DNA of 64,000 nucleotides from Phlegmacium glaucopus. Lineage: Eukaryota; Basidiomycota; Agaricomycetes; Agaricales; Cortinariaceae. Positions 33,698-43,665 of this stretch are shown here, one piece after another. Location of the stretch: assembly GCA_015039465.1 (NCBI GenBank), contig MU130623.1, forward strand, positions 241,402-305,401, given 5' to 3'. The notes under the pieces were generated by a model. The model made no database searches and was not told where the DNA came from. It saw only the letters and a list, made by a program, of their open reading frames with translations. The stretch's first letter is position 1. Each line of letters starts with the position of its first letter. A program made the position numbers and the translations under genes.

Positions 33698-34362
33698 ATG
33701 GTACGCCCGAATATCTGATACAACGTACGGTGGCATGTTCATTGTCTTTAATAGGGTCGTGTTCGTACTAAAACCACTAAGAGGGCTTCCCGTGTCCTGA
33801 TCGAAAAATAGTGAGTTCATCGTTGATGGCATTGGAGAGGATATTAACTCGAATTTACCAGCTACCCCCGTTTAACTCTCGACTTCCACACCAACAAGAG
33901 AATTATCGATGAAGTTGTGCGTGATTACTTTGATTTGCATGGTTTTATTTAACCTTTCAAAAAAACAAAAAAGGCTACTGTACCATCAAAACGTCTGCGC
34001 AACAAAATTTCCGGTTTCACCACCCACTTGATGAAGCGTATCCAACGTGGACCTGTGCGTGGTATCTCTTTCAAACTTCAAGAAGAGGAGCGTGAACGTA
34101 AGGACAACTACGTTCCTGACGTGTCTGCTCTCGACACATCTGCTTCTGGATTGGAACTCGATGGGGACACTGCGGTGCGTTTGTAACCACTCATTTATTG
34201 GTTTTGTCACCGATCGTAAATTCCCCCCCTTGTTTATAGGCACTTCTTGCGGCCCTCAACTTCGACATCCCCCATACCCTCCAAACCCCCGTTGTCGTTG
34301 TTCAAGAGCGCGGGCCCCGACGTGAGCGAAGGCCCGTACCCGGTGCTGGTGGGCGTTCATGA
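33698..34362 (+). CDS. RPS17: 40S ribosomal protein eS17
   Basis: Five exons sum to 438 nt (145 residues plus stop): 33698-33700 (the ATG alone), 33755-33810 ([18 protein letters not shown]), 33862-33916 ([19 protein letters not shown]), 33974-34174 ([20 protein letters not shown]..., [18 protein letters not shown]), 34240-34362 ([13 protein letters not shown]... to VPGAGGRS). eS17 sits at the beak of the 40S subunit. The coding part of exon 1 is just the start codon, so translation begins across a splice junction. The C-terminal extension ([16 protein letters not shown]) is basic. Confidence 0.97.
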
Positions 34363-34856
34363 AGAAAAACTTTTATTGGCCCTTCCCCGCTCCGCTCTCT
34401 GGCTCGCAAACACCAATTATGAAATAGAAGATAAAGATGTTGCAGAGAGTGAGCTGCGTATGGTTTGATATGCGATCTTATGCCACGACATGTATCCATT
34501 CTCTCTCCTATCCCTCTCGCATGAGCTCAATAAAAAAAATTGACCCTCCTTTGAAGGATAGCAGACGATGCATTGAATGATCTCTTTGTGTATGGAAAAT
34601 CATCGTTGCTTCCCTCTAACATATTTCTTGAGATGGTTATTTCTCACTAACCCTCCTGCGTGGCTTCCCAAGTGGCCTTGGCGGTTTTGTTTGTTCTGAT
34701 TCAATCCTCTGTCTATTAGTTTAATAGTTTAATACTACCCCAGATAAATCCACAGTGGACGGAAGAAAACTAACGAATTATTGACTAATACCGCTAGAAC
34801 TACCTTACAGTGTCAATATCCAGTGGAAAGAAAGGATGTCGTTCAGGCTAATCATC
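34363..34856. other. 3' flank between convergent genes, no gene recognised
   Basis: Presumed 3' UTRs and terminators of eS17 and the Mit_KHE1 gene. AATAAAAAAAATTG at about 34528 is a candidate polyadenylation signal for eS17. Confidence 0.4.
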
Positions 34857-36093
34857 TCACTTTCCCTTGTAGCCATTGACGCGTCCACTCGAAACTCTGA
34901 GCCGGGCTTGTTCAAGTGCGCGATGGAGATCAGCGCTGGTAGTCGGTTCAAGGTCAAGGAGAGAAAGAATGGCTTGTACGGCTTCAGGTCTGAGAAGGAG
35001 TTGGTGCTGAGGTTCTCGTTCGAGATTTGTTTTTGGTATCGAGGAATTAGATTCAGGGATGGGGTCGGATGATAGAGAGGATGGGGAGGTTGTCGGTGGG
35101 TACAATTTGTACACCTCATCTAGGGACTCGCTTGCTTCAGGAACAATTATATCGTGATCTAGGAGAGATTGAAGGTATTGTGATGATCTATAAGCTATAG
35201 AGGATTTGTGCATGAGACTAGCAATACACCCAAAAAAACAAAACAAAAAAACCTCTATAATGCGACCATGAACGCCAAGCACAAAAGAAAAAGGGAAGAT
35301 TGGGTATAATGGCTAAAAAATAAAAGGAAACCTCTTAAATAATGGCATGTGTGAATACAGACGAAGTCGACATACGAATGATCATAAAGGGTGTCATCAT
35401 CGGGGCGATGAGCATCCATAAATAAAATCCCTTCCTATGTTTGGGTATCCGGTGCTCAGTATATTGTCGTAGCTCCGAAAGAACCTCTGACGGAGAGAGA
35501 ATTGATGGAGGAAACACCAAGGGGATCTTTTCGGTTTCACGCGTCAACGCACATTAATTGACATAAGTCAGACGAAAAGTAAATTGTGCGTACAGTCAAT
35601 GGCGCATTTTTATTTTCTGGCACTGGACTTGACTTGAATTGGGCAACAGATGGACTCATGGACAGGTCGATACTTTTAAGAGCTAGCTCTTCGAACTCCA
35701 TACGGTCTACCATCCGCTCTCCAGCCCGATATACCTTCGGCTAGAAAAAAGAAGGAAAAAAACCAGAGTATTGCGAAACTCATCCATCATCCACATTCTG
35801 AATCAAACAGTCAAGGAGTGTTTAGAACGTACCTGCCAACCACTCTCCTTTCTCCCAAACCCAGCCCATATATTCGCCGCTCTATTCATCGTCCATTTCG
35901 CAATACCTTCCTCAGGTAACCATCTGTTCTTGTTTGTATTCGCAGAGGCTGGTACAAGCCTTGGAACTGTTATTTGGAATTGATAATATACCAGTCTGCT
36001 TGGTTTTGCTATGGAATTAGGGAGTGTTAGGCTAGCATTTGGCCGCGTGAGAGGTATTGAGATAATGCGCAGCTTTCGTAAAGCACTTGACAT
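34857..36093 (-). CDS. Mitochondrial K+-H+ exchange-related protein (Mit_KHE1 family)
   Basis: Start MSSALRKLRIISIPLTRPNA at 36093. Exon 1 35833-36093 (to NIWAGFGRKESGWQ), exon 2 35594-35740 (PKVYRAGERMVDRMEFEELA...), then IPLVFPPSILSPSEV...RKGFYLWMLIAPMMTPFMII, then PIIPNLPFFFCAWRSWSHYR (two hydrophobic segments), then SSQYLQSLLDHDIIVPEASE and a variable C-terminus ending at 34857. These features match the Mit_KHE1 family (PF10173), mitochondrial inner-membrane proteins linked to K+/H+ homeostasis. The intron before SSQYLQ needs a weak donor (GGTTTTTT), so that border is tentative. The N-terminus is compatible with mitochondrial import. Confidence 0.82.
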
Positions 36094-36280
36094 AGTATGT
36101 GTTTAATGATGTCGATATGAAAACCAAGGCCTAGCGCCCTTGGGACACTTTTGGGAGACGGGTCTAATCTTCGGTAATCACACGAGTCACGTCAGCCCTT
36201 AAACTTTTTTTTGTAACAAGTGGTACATAACACGACTAGACAGAAAACCAGGAACAAGTTCAGAGGCAAGGGAAAAAAAA

Positions 36281-36529
36281 CTAAGAAGACGACCAGCCGT
36301 ACAAAGCGTTGTTATTCCAGTAGTCTGTGTCGATGATGTATGTACTTGAAGCTATACCAAGAATATGATAAGATGTGAAAGGACCTCCACGGTTAAGATA
36401 GCGGCTACTGTCGTTTCCGTCACTGAACTTTGCTGGAAAAAAATAACGCACTTGCCACTTGGTCGTAGAACTCGAGGGCACAACTACTCGAAATATCGTT
36501 AAGGAAATCCCAAACCATGAAAATAGCAT
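36281..36529 (-). CDS. Short ORF, possibly a terminal exon; unknown
   Basis: An 82-residue minus-strand frame (SSSTTKWQ, FSDGNDSSRYLNRGGPFTSY, HILGIASSTYIIDTDYWNNN) ending in GWSSS. The composition and evenly spaced aromatic residues suggest a small secreted or lectin-like protein. An internal intron after KWQ is possible. I found no clear upstream exon in 36530-36890 and no family match. Confidence 0.3.
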   Translation of the reverse strand: MLFSWFGISLTIFRVVVPSSSTTKWQVRYFFPAKFSDGNDSSRYLNRGGPFTSYHILGIASSTYIIDTDYWNNNALYGWSSS

Positions 36530-37537
36530 CCACGATATTTAATAATAAACGAGTCGATTGTCATTATCGAATTTTGAATATAATCATTTGTAAGTTCGAG
36601 CATACCTTTCGCGACTTTCATGACCCGAAGATCCCCACCTTGTACATTTATCTCAAAGATAGTGAGGATATCGATATGGTTGATCCATCCTACATTCCGA
36701 AAACAAGCGCACTTATGTGTAAGACTGAGTAACGATTCTGATGCTCGAAGCCATCAGAATGGATGCCAGACGCAGATCCTTATATTTGTTCACATCGCGA
36801 TGCTCCGAGTCCATACACGCATCGGCTCCCAATCAGAAGATGAGCTAACATCCCTAGATCCAAAACAGCCATAAAATCAATGGACGGACGATGTCACCAA
36901 GGACCAGCAGGCACCAGGTAGGAATCATTGCACTAGTCATAGTTCGGAATTTCAAGCTCGCTAAACGATAATGCACTTTGTGCAATATCGAGTAATTGTT
37001 GAACATGATGGTAGTCATGACAATCCAACGAAGAAATGCTATTGCTACATTTTCCAGATCGATAATCAGATGATTTGAACAGGGAAAGAGGGCTGAAAGA
37101 GTGCATTGTCAATGCAGGTACGATGTGGAGTATGGATCCACACTATACGCTCTCTAGTTGCAAGGTCTGCATGTTTTATGTAGTGATCCCAGTCGTTTAG
37201 CGCTCGAAATGAAGGGAAGGTCGTGTTCAAGTTGGCTACGTTAGTACGTTTTGTAAGGATATTATGAATATATCTGCAAGCGTTAATGATATTCGAGTCA
37301 TTGCAATGCTAGAAGAGGTAGCGCTCCGCAAATTGAAAATCAGCCTTGTCACGTGGCACTCAGCCGCACACACTAGAGTCTAGAACAAAATCCGAGGTCT
37401 CCTTTTGTTCTCTTTTGAATACTCCTCCTATTGAATATTTGTTAGTCCTGTCATAAAACTCCGTGTTCTCAAGTTGGACAGATTTTGAACAGTTTAATAT
37501 CTTATCTCCTTCCACCACCGACAGATCCAGGTCGATC
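36530..37537. other. Intergenic, no gene recognised
   Basis: About 1 kb upstream of the TIGR04076 gene. Small frames with no domain content. Confidence 0.4.
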
Positions 37538-38012
37538 ATGACCCACCAAATTCCCGAGGAAGGGATTCACATAACAGACGATTGTTTTCAACTTTATGAT
37601 CTCCGTGTTGAAGTAATTTGCCCCCCTGGAGAAAGGATCATGTGTGGGGCTAAAATCGGTGATCACTTCATACTTCAAGGAGAGATGCTACATCTTCCAC
37701 CGGGACAAGGTTTCTCGATTTATTCTCTAGGTAGGTACTTGAAATTTCTTTAAAGTGGAGAGTAGTTCTCGTACGTGGCTCGTGCTAAATTAATCTCTCC
37801 TCTCTTCTTTTCTTCAATAATATATAGGTGCTGTATTACCTCTTCTCGCCGCTAAACAGAGAGTAACGCACGCAAACGACTGGATGTCTACCGATGCTGA
37901 GATCGCCTGTCCCGATCCCAATTGTAAATCGAAGTTGAGGATTGAGAGAGTCGGATTGCGCACTTTCCATCATGCTGAAGTGACTGTCGTACCCTTGCCC
38001 TCAAAAACTTGA
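37538..38012 (+). CDS. TIGR04076 family protein
   Basis: Two exons, 37538-37730 and 37828-38012 (378 nt, 125 residues plus stop). Start MTHQIPEEGIHITDDCFQLY. The pattern YDLRVEVICPPGERIMCGAK, IGDHFILQGEMLHLPPGQGF, LPLLAAKQRVTHANDWMSTD, CPDPNCKSKLRIERVG matches the TIGR04076 layout (VxVxxxxxxCxxxHKxGDxFxL, final CPDP...IxR). Several Cys residues (CPP, MCG, ACPDPNC) could bind metal. The family is widespread but of unknown function; fungal copies are small cytosolic proteins. The spliced frame is intact. Confidence 0.8.
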
Positions 38013-38345
38013 TGAGGCTTCTCGTTTATGAAGGTTCGTTCGTCTTGGTATAATGATCTCCTCGGATGTAGGGAGATCACTGAAGAAATTTGATATCCCC
38101 AGCTAGTCGCTCGAAATTTTGAAAAAAACGTAGGATGCTTGCTGCCGACAACCTGTTTACTATTATATCTCCCAAATATTCTCTAACGACGAATATCGTG
38201 CGAATTATCCATGGTTAACCGTTATGATTTGAGGATGGATGAAAGGATGATCTATGTCATAAATGATGTACAAATGCGATGTATGATAGATATAAGATGA
38301 AGGAGTTTTAGGATGTAAGCTAGCTATGTATAGAATTTTGGCAGC

Positions 38346-39241
38346 TTATAGTTTTGACATTGTAGGTTGCATTTTGTTGAGATATGCAGATGCAACGACT
38401 CGTCCAGTGTCTTTATCAACCAGCTATTTCCGAGGGAAGGAAGGTCAGCACAGAAGGTCGAAATGAAAATGAAATGTTATTTTTACCTCACAGCGTGACG
38501 ACATTACGCGGCCTCCGAGTGAGATCGATGTGCTGGTTATTTGAAGGCATGTTCCGCTATCGAACAGAAGAGGAAGAGAGGCCCATTAGCCTAACACGAG
38601 AGAAGGGGGGGTAAGACTTACATAGGTGCAGGCGCATGGAAGAGAACGTTCATTGACTGCGTAACCCCAACACCATTGACGCTCTGAATGAGACCAAGCA
38701 CTGCCAGGGGCGTGCTACAACAGCTAGGTGCCTCAAATAATTAGTTCGCTTGACCAAAAGATCAGCTTCCAAACTTACTTGTCAATCAGATAAGCCACGC
38801 AGCCCCCATGCAGCATCTTAGCACCATTCAGCATATCTACAAGGCGACCATTTCCGTTCATAAAATGGTTCTGGGTATATCAGGATTACAAGCCTACCCA
38901 CGTTTTGTCACCACGATTTCAGCAATCGTTGTAGCTTCTAATCTTCCCTGTCTCTCCAGCTTCCTATTCACGTTCACCTCTATGAACTTGACCGCTTTTC
39001 CGACGTTATATCCGAAACTATCTTCCTCGCCGACACCGTAGCACATGAAAGTGTTGTAATTCAATTGCTTCACGTAGTCTGGCGCGTTCCCTTTGATTGG
39101 AGATTCATGGTGACAATGTGGTAATGAGGCGGGATCGACCCAGGCTTTAACGGGCTGGGTGTGAGGCGTCAAGGGGAGCGAGGAGTCATGAGTTGTCAGA
39201 GGGGAGAGGGTAGAGGAGGCGTTTTGGAGTCTAGAGGACAT
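38346..39241 (-). CDS. Hotdog-fold thioesterase (ACOT13/PaaI-like)
   Basis: Start MSSRLQNASSTLSPLTTHDS at 39241. Exons read DYVKQLNYNTFMCYGVGEED, GRLEATTIAEIVVTK, then NGNGRLVDMLNGAKMLHGGC-VAYLID, then CCSTPLAVLGLIQSVNGVGV-TQSMNVLFHAP, then ITSTSISLGGRVMSSRCE, and LVDKDTGRVVASAYLNKMQP ending at 38346. MLHGGCVAYLID is the hotdog helix with its HGG motif; the order of elements is that of acyl-CoA thioesterase 13-type proteins. Predicted role: hydrolysis of acyl-CoA thioesters. At least four short introns; borders were read by eye. Confidence 0.82.
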
Positions 39242-39535
39242 GGTATGTAAAGAAAAGGGGGAGGGGTGGGACGAATACAGGAACCGTCAGCAAAACTCCG
39301 GACTCTTTGTACATGAGCAACCGTGGACCGCAAAGTTGTGGGAAGAGTCTTCGGGACATCCACGTGGAAACATGCATTTTGAGTGAAAGAAGACACCACG
39401 CCTGTTCTGCCCACAGTGGATTTGCTGCGGATCATTGTGCGCGTGACGGCGCACACTCCATCAGGTTTTTCTCCATTGAACGATCCACAACACGCACAGC
39501 GCGTGTTGCTATCCAGCGTAAGAGGCTTAGATCTA

Positions 39536-39640
39536 GAAGTTCGCAAAATTCAAACTGAGGGTCGAAAATTATGCCATTATATTCTTATACTCATTCTCAC
39601 CTTGGTAGTCTCAACCCTCAGTTTGAACTTCTCGAACTTC
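39536..39640. repeat. Inverted repeat, 27-bp arms
   Basis: GAAGTTCGCAAAATTCAAAC... (39536-39562) and its near reverse complement at 39614-39640 differ at about three positions; the loop is 51 nt. It lies between the thioesterase promoter side and a gene-poor stretch. Possible MITE remnant or structured RNA. Confidence 0.6.
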
Positions 39641-40801
39641 TTTACCGTATAATCGGTACTTGGATACGAATACCCAAGGTAGGCTATCCCCCCCCCTAAT
39701 CGTATGAACACCACTTTTTCGATGGTCACTTCCTGATGTTCATGCCCAGACACCGATGCCTACGGGAACCTCTGCTACAACTTTTATGTGAGCATTATGA
39801 CAAGATCTATGTGAAAAATGCTGACAGATACCGTGAAAGCTTAGTACGTTTCTAGCCCAATTAAGAAACGTATTACCCAGTTTGGTTCCAGTCGCATCTG
39901 GTTACTTATCTTCCAGCTCTCCTGATCAGGGTTTTTGCGGTGGGAGAAACTATATTGCTGGCAGTTGTTCCGAGTTGACCAAGTCATGGCAGGAGCTTGA
40001 GAGAGAATATTCATCGGGAGAGATCACTAGCACTTTTAGTGAATATCATAATACATAATGATATGCTTCTTTGGAATCTGATTGTGGACCTCGCAGTGAC
40101 ATTTACGAAACGCTGACAAGATTGCAGCACGCCTCCGCGCTTGAAGCTTGACCAATGATAGGAGCATTGGTAGACTAGTTCTTGCTATCGCACCAATGAG
40201 CGCGCCAGGCCTCAGTACATGGGTGGGTATTATCGTCAGTCCATAGGCAGTAACTGGGTTAAACTGGGTATTCGAACAGCTGTGACGTGACTACATATGT
40301 GCTGTGACTTGCCCATGACTAGTCGTGATTATATCCCAGCGGGCCTCTTTCAAAAAAAGCACGATATCTACGGTTCAAACGTTCATCATTGACGTATTCT
40401 GCCCGATCGTCTACTATGGAAGTCACCAAGGCGGATGTGGATCGGTCAAAGATAACTAGTAACTTCTTATACCCACAGCGACGAGGCACCTTTGATGGAG
40501 AGAACTCTCTCGAAACTGCAACCCCAATTCCACTCTTCCTCGAGCTCGAGCTTCTGCCTTCTCCTGTTAGTCATCCCGATCAAACCTTGTGCATGATGCT
40601 GTCCTACACAAACACGGTGACCTCTTTATATTTGTTGAGCCCCAATGGGCACACCTGGGCACACCTGTCCTGGTTGTTTCCCCATGTTCTGTGATATGGT
40701 ATTCTCCGAAAGGGCTTTTGTGTTTATAAGATTAAGTATGTCACAAGCGATATTACGCAAGATCGAACATTACGGAGTTTCTATGATGGAACCAAAAAAA
40801 A
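39641..40801. other. Intergenic, no gene recognised
   Basis: About 1.2 kb with only short frames (for example 40389-40694 plus) lacking domain content. It contains a C9 run near 39688. Confidence 0.4.
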
Positions 40802-42816
40802 TCACAGACGATCTGTGGACGGCTCAATGACCGCAATTCCGTACTGATTTCTGAAGAACAAAATGTCGCCTTCATATTCCACAAATGTGCATTGTGTCAA
40901 TGATCTCCACAGGGCATACATTGCAGGCTTATTGAACGGCTTTAGGCGAACGTAGAAAGGGAAATTAAAAAATAGGAGAACGCACTGTAGAATCGTAATT
41001 GTAATATTCGCCAAGAACGGGCTTAATAGCCTCAGTAGCCTGGGGTAAATTATCTGGGACAAGGTAAGTAATATCGTCAGAGATTCGTTTCCTCCTTAAT
41101 TGTAGCAAATCCTCACAAAATGGAATACTAGGGAAGAAGTGATGCGCGACATGATCACTGCTGATCTATTATACCGCTATTAGTTGACACTCTCGTGGGA
41201 TGTTTTTGAGAAATTTTGAACATTTGCCCCCACATTATGAAAAAAGAAGCGGCCGACCCAGCCAAACAAGGGACGATCAACAGTTGCAAGTGCACCACGA
41301 GCAAATGTCCATTGATCCTGGATCAAAATATTTGCGATATCAGGTAGAACTCCCGCTGTCAACGAAGACTCGTACCTTTCGATAGTACGGGATCGTTGGA
41401 TCGCTGTGCTGGAGATACGTAAAGCACACGATCCTGTTGTTCCAGTGTGAAACCACACTTGTCCAACGTAAGCAGGACGCTAAAAGCACGCACCAGTTAT
41501 GGGCACACTGTCATCTAAAATTAGACTATATTCTAGCAGAGAACTCTGAGATACGTACCAGCCATGGGAGTAGGTAATGAACAGCCAGTGACGACCAGCC
41601 CATTGTTAAGGCGTATCTCAACAACATGGCTAACATGCACAACATGCCTAGGTTAGATATGATAATTGAATTGCCTTATAGACCGCTTGAGAAAATGGAG
41701 GTCATTGTATAAGCAGCGACAATACTTACAATGCTTCGCCTTGAACAGCAATGAGGATGGTCTGTAATGCTAATTGGCGATTGGTGAGCTAAAGATCAAA
41801 AGCATACCACAATCATAAATCTTACGCTTGTCCCTGCTGGATATCTAGGATTGCCTTTCCGGTTGTGGCTGAATAAAGACGCTATAACTTGGATGGATTC
41901 AAAATTTCACAAAGAATATTACGCACAGGAGATAGAGTTGAAAGCCACTAAATATCGCCACGATTAGGTTCGACCTACACACGCGGGAAGGTATAAAAAA
42001 AAAGCTGCTTACAAAAACTGACGGACAAACATTTTAAAAAGTGTAAAGGCGGGCGTTTCTTCGAGTACTTCGGTATAATCCATTCTTACGGCAATTTTCC
42101 CGTCGGGAAGTTTGAAGTCTTTTCGTGTGGGCGGAATGTAAGTTTCATCGCGTTCCAAGTTATTTGTTGATTTCTAGAGAGAGATGTATATGAGCTCATG
42201 ACGCATGGTTCTTTGTCAAAATTGAACACACATGGTGGGTACTGTGAGTGACACGCCATGAATAGTAGGGAGTGAGGACAAATGTATGCAGGACAATGCC
42301 AATACAGTCATTGACGAGTCTATAAGATGAAAGCGCGTTGTGGCCAGCCTGATTAATGAGTCATTTAGGTGCTACAAGGGTGATGAAAAGCAGTACTTCA
42401 TGTCCTTTGACATCAAATGAATCAGCGCTAGCAAGACGGTTATGAAACTTAACGACAATGGTTTGAAACATACCTAAACACCAAATTCCAGCAAATGTGA
42501 TTCCTTGCCAACCCCAGTACAAAATCCAAAGACTAGGACGAACAAAATATTTCAAAAGTAACCTGATAGTGAACATTGCGTCGTCTTCACGGTGAGAAGT
42601 GGAGACGTTTATGAAAGTTGCAAGATAGTAAAATCCGCAAGTAAAGGCAATATGACGCAAAACATATGCAAGACTTTTAAGAGTGGATTTTTCATGGAGG
42701 TGACGAGGTACAGCGTTGTGCAGTTGGTTCAAGGATAAATTCGGAGGGGTAAATGTGCCTCGTCTTTTGCGTGCTTCATATTCGGGGCCATCTTGAAATA
42801 TTTGGAACCAGAGCAT
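40802..42816 (-). CDS. Delta-12 (oleate) fatty-acid desaturase
   Basis: Probable start MLWFQIFQDGPEYEARKRRG at 42816. The body reads FTPPNLSLNQLHNAVPRHLH, box 1 HEAGHNALSSYRLVND, box 2 WRVTHSTHHKSTNNLERDET, MDYTEVLEETPAFTLFKMFV, HNRKGNPRYPAGTS, VCFTYLQHSDPTIPYYRK, WTFARGALATVDRPLFGWVG, box 3 ISSDHVAHHFFPSIPFYNLP, ATEAIKPVLGEYYNYDST and YALWRSLTQCTFVEYEGDIL. The three His boxes coordinate the di-iron centre of this ER membrane enzyme, which converts oleate to linoleate. Exons 42474-42816, 42397-42404 (8 nt), 42232-42348 and 42013-42174 were measured. Exon 4 appears one base too long (T5 run at 42120-42124), which shifts the frame after YIPPTRK. This is either a sequence error or a disabling mutation. 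Confidence 0.9.
42397..42404 (-). other. 8-nt microexon encoding His-Glu of the first histidine box
   Basis: Minus strand GACATGAA, preceded by AG and followed by GT. Exon 1 ends ...TGT TTA G (42474) and exon 3 begins GCT GGC CAC (42348). Joining gives Leu-Gly-His-Glu-Ala-Gly-His, the conserved HEAGH box. Flanking introns are 69 and 48 nt. Without this exon the frame breaks and the box is lost. Confidence 0.8.
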
Positions 42817-43665
42817 CAAGGATTGAGCAGTCGGAAAGAATGGGTAAATTTTAGACAAGGAGAGGCTGGAAGGAAAAATAATGGAGAGATACGGCTTGCT
42901 TTCCAACATGTTGGCAAGCTTTTTATATAAACCAATTTGAAAGGATTTGCAAGAACCATTTTTGGTAATCATCAAAAAGAAAAAGACCCATCGCCACCCG
43001 TTGACGCGACATGCCGATTGAGAAGAAGGATTTGAGACGCGATCCGCGATCTAGATGCGAGTTTATCGTGCACAACTTGAAAGGCTTTACCGCGACGAAT
43101 GCCAAGAAGTTATGTACGAGGTTTTTGTGGCGGCTGTGTCAGTCATTTTTTTGGTGCAGGTTGGGTCCTCCAGTAGCTATTTTCAGAGAGAAAATTAGGG
43201 TACTTTCAGCGCTGTTAAAAGCGTCTTGTTAGAGCTAAACTCGAGCTGCATTGGAAGACTGATCAGCTCCTGGATTGGTGAAACTCAGAAAGAGGTCCTC
43301 TCCTTCCTATATTTCTATATGGGAAAGCTGGACATATACGACATGCAAGAAACAGCCTTCAAGTCGAGTGTGAGGATTAAACTTAAGCTTAAGCCTTGGC
43401 ACAGCCGATCGCGAAGGGATTGCCGTGTCAAATTACATCTCCACTTGATATGCCCGGCAAACTACAAACACATCTGTAGTTTGAACCACGGCATGCCTAA
43501 CTTCAAAATTTGCCCGTTGGCCCTCAGTCAGTTGAATGAATTTTGAGGTATTAATTATCAGTCGTGGATACACCGGTACCATGAGTTTAAATATGGAATC
43601 TTGTTATAAATATGAAGCAAAATAAATGGTGGCAGACGGAGCGCACTGGCAGCTTAGCGCATTTT
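42817..43665. other. Intergenic, no gene recognised
   Basis: Divided between the desaturase 5' side and the peptidase 3' side. Plus-strand frames at 43011-43232 and 43226-43546 have no recognised domain. Confidence 0.4.

Noticed and set aside
36281..36529. Ricin-B or other named lectin
   Set aside because: Composition is suggestive, but no QxW repeat or other defining motif is present, so no family is assigned.
39196..39546. Frames on both strands upstream of the thioesterase
   Set aside because: They overlap the promoter side and each other and have no domain. Treated as noise.
43011..43546. Two plus-strand frames in the desaturase-peptidase spacer
   Set aside because: No recognisable domain, no supporting splice structure, biased composition.
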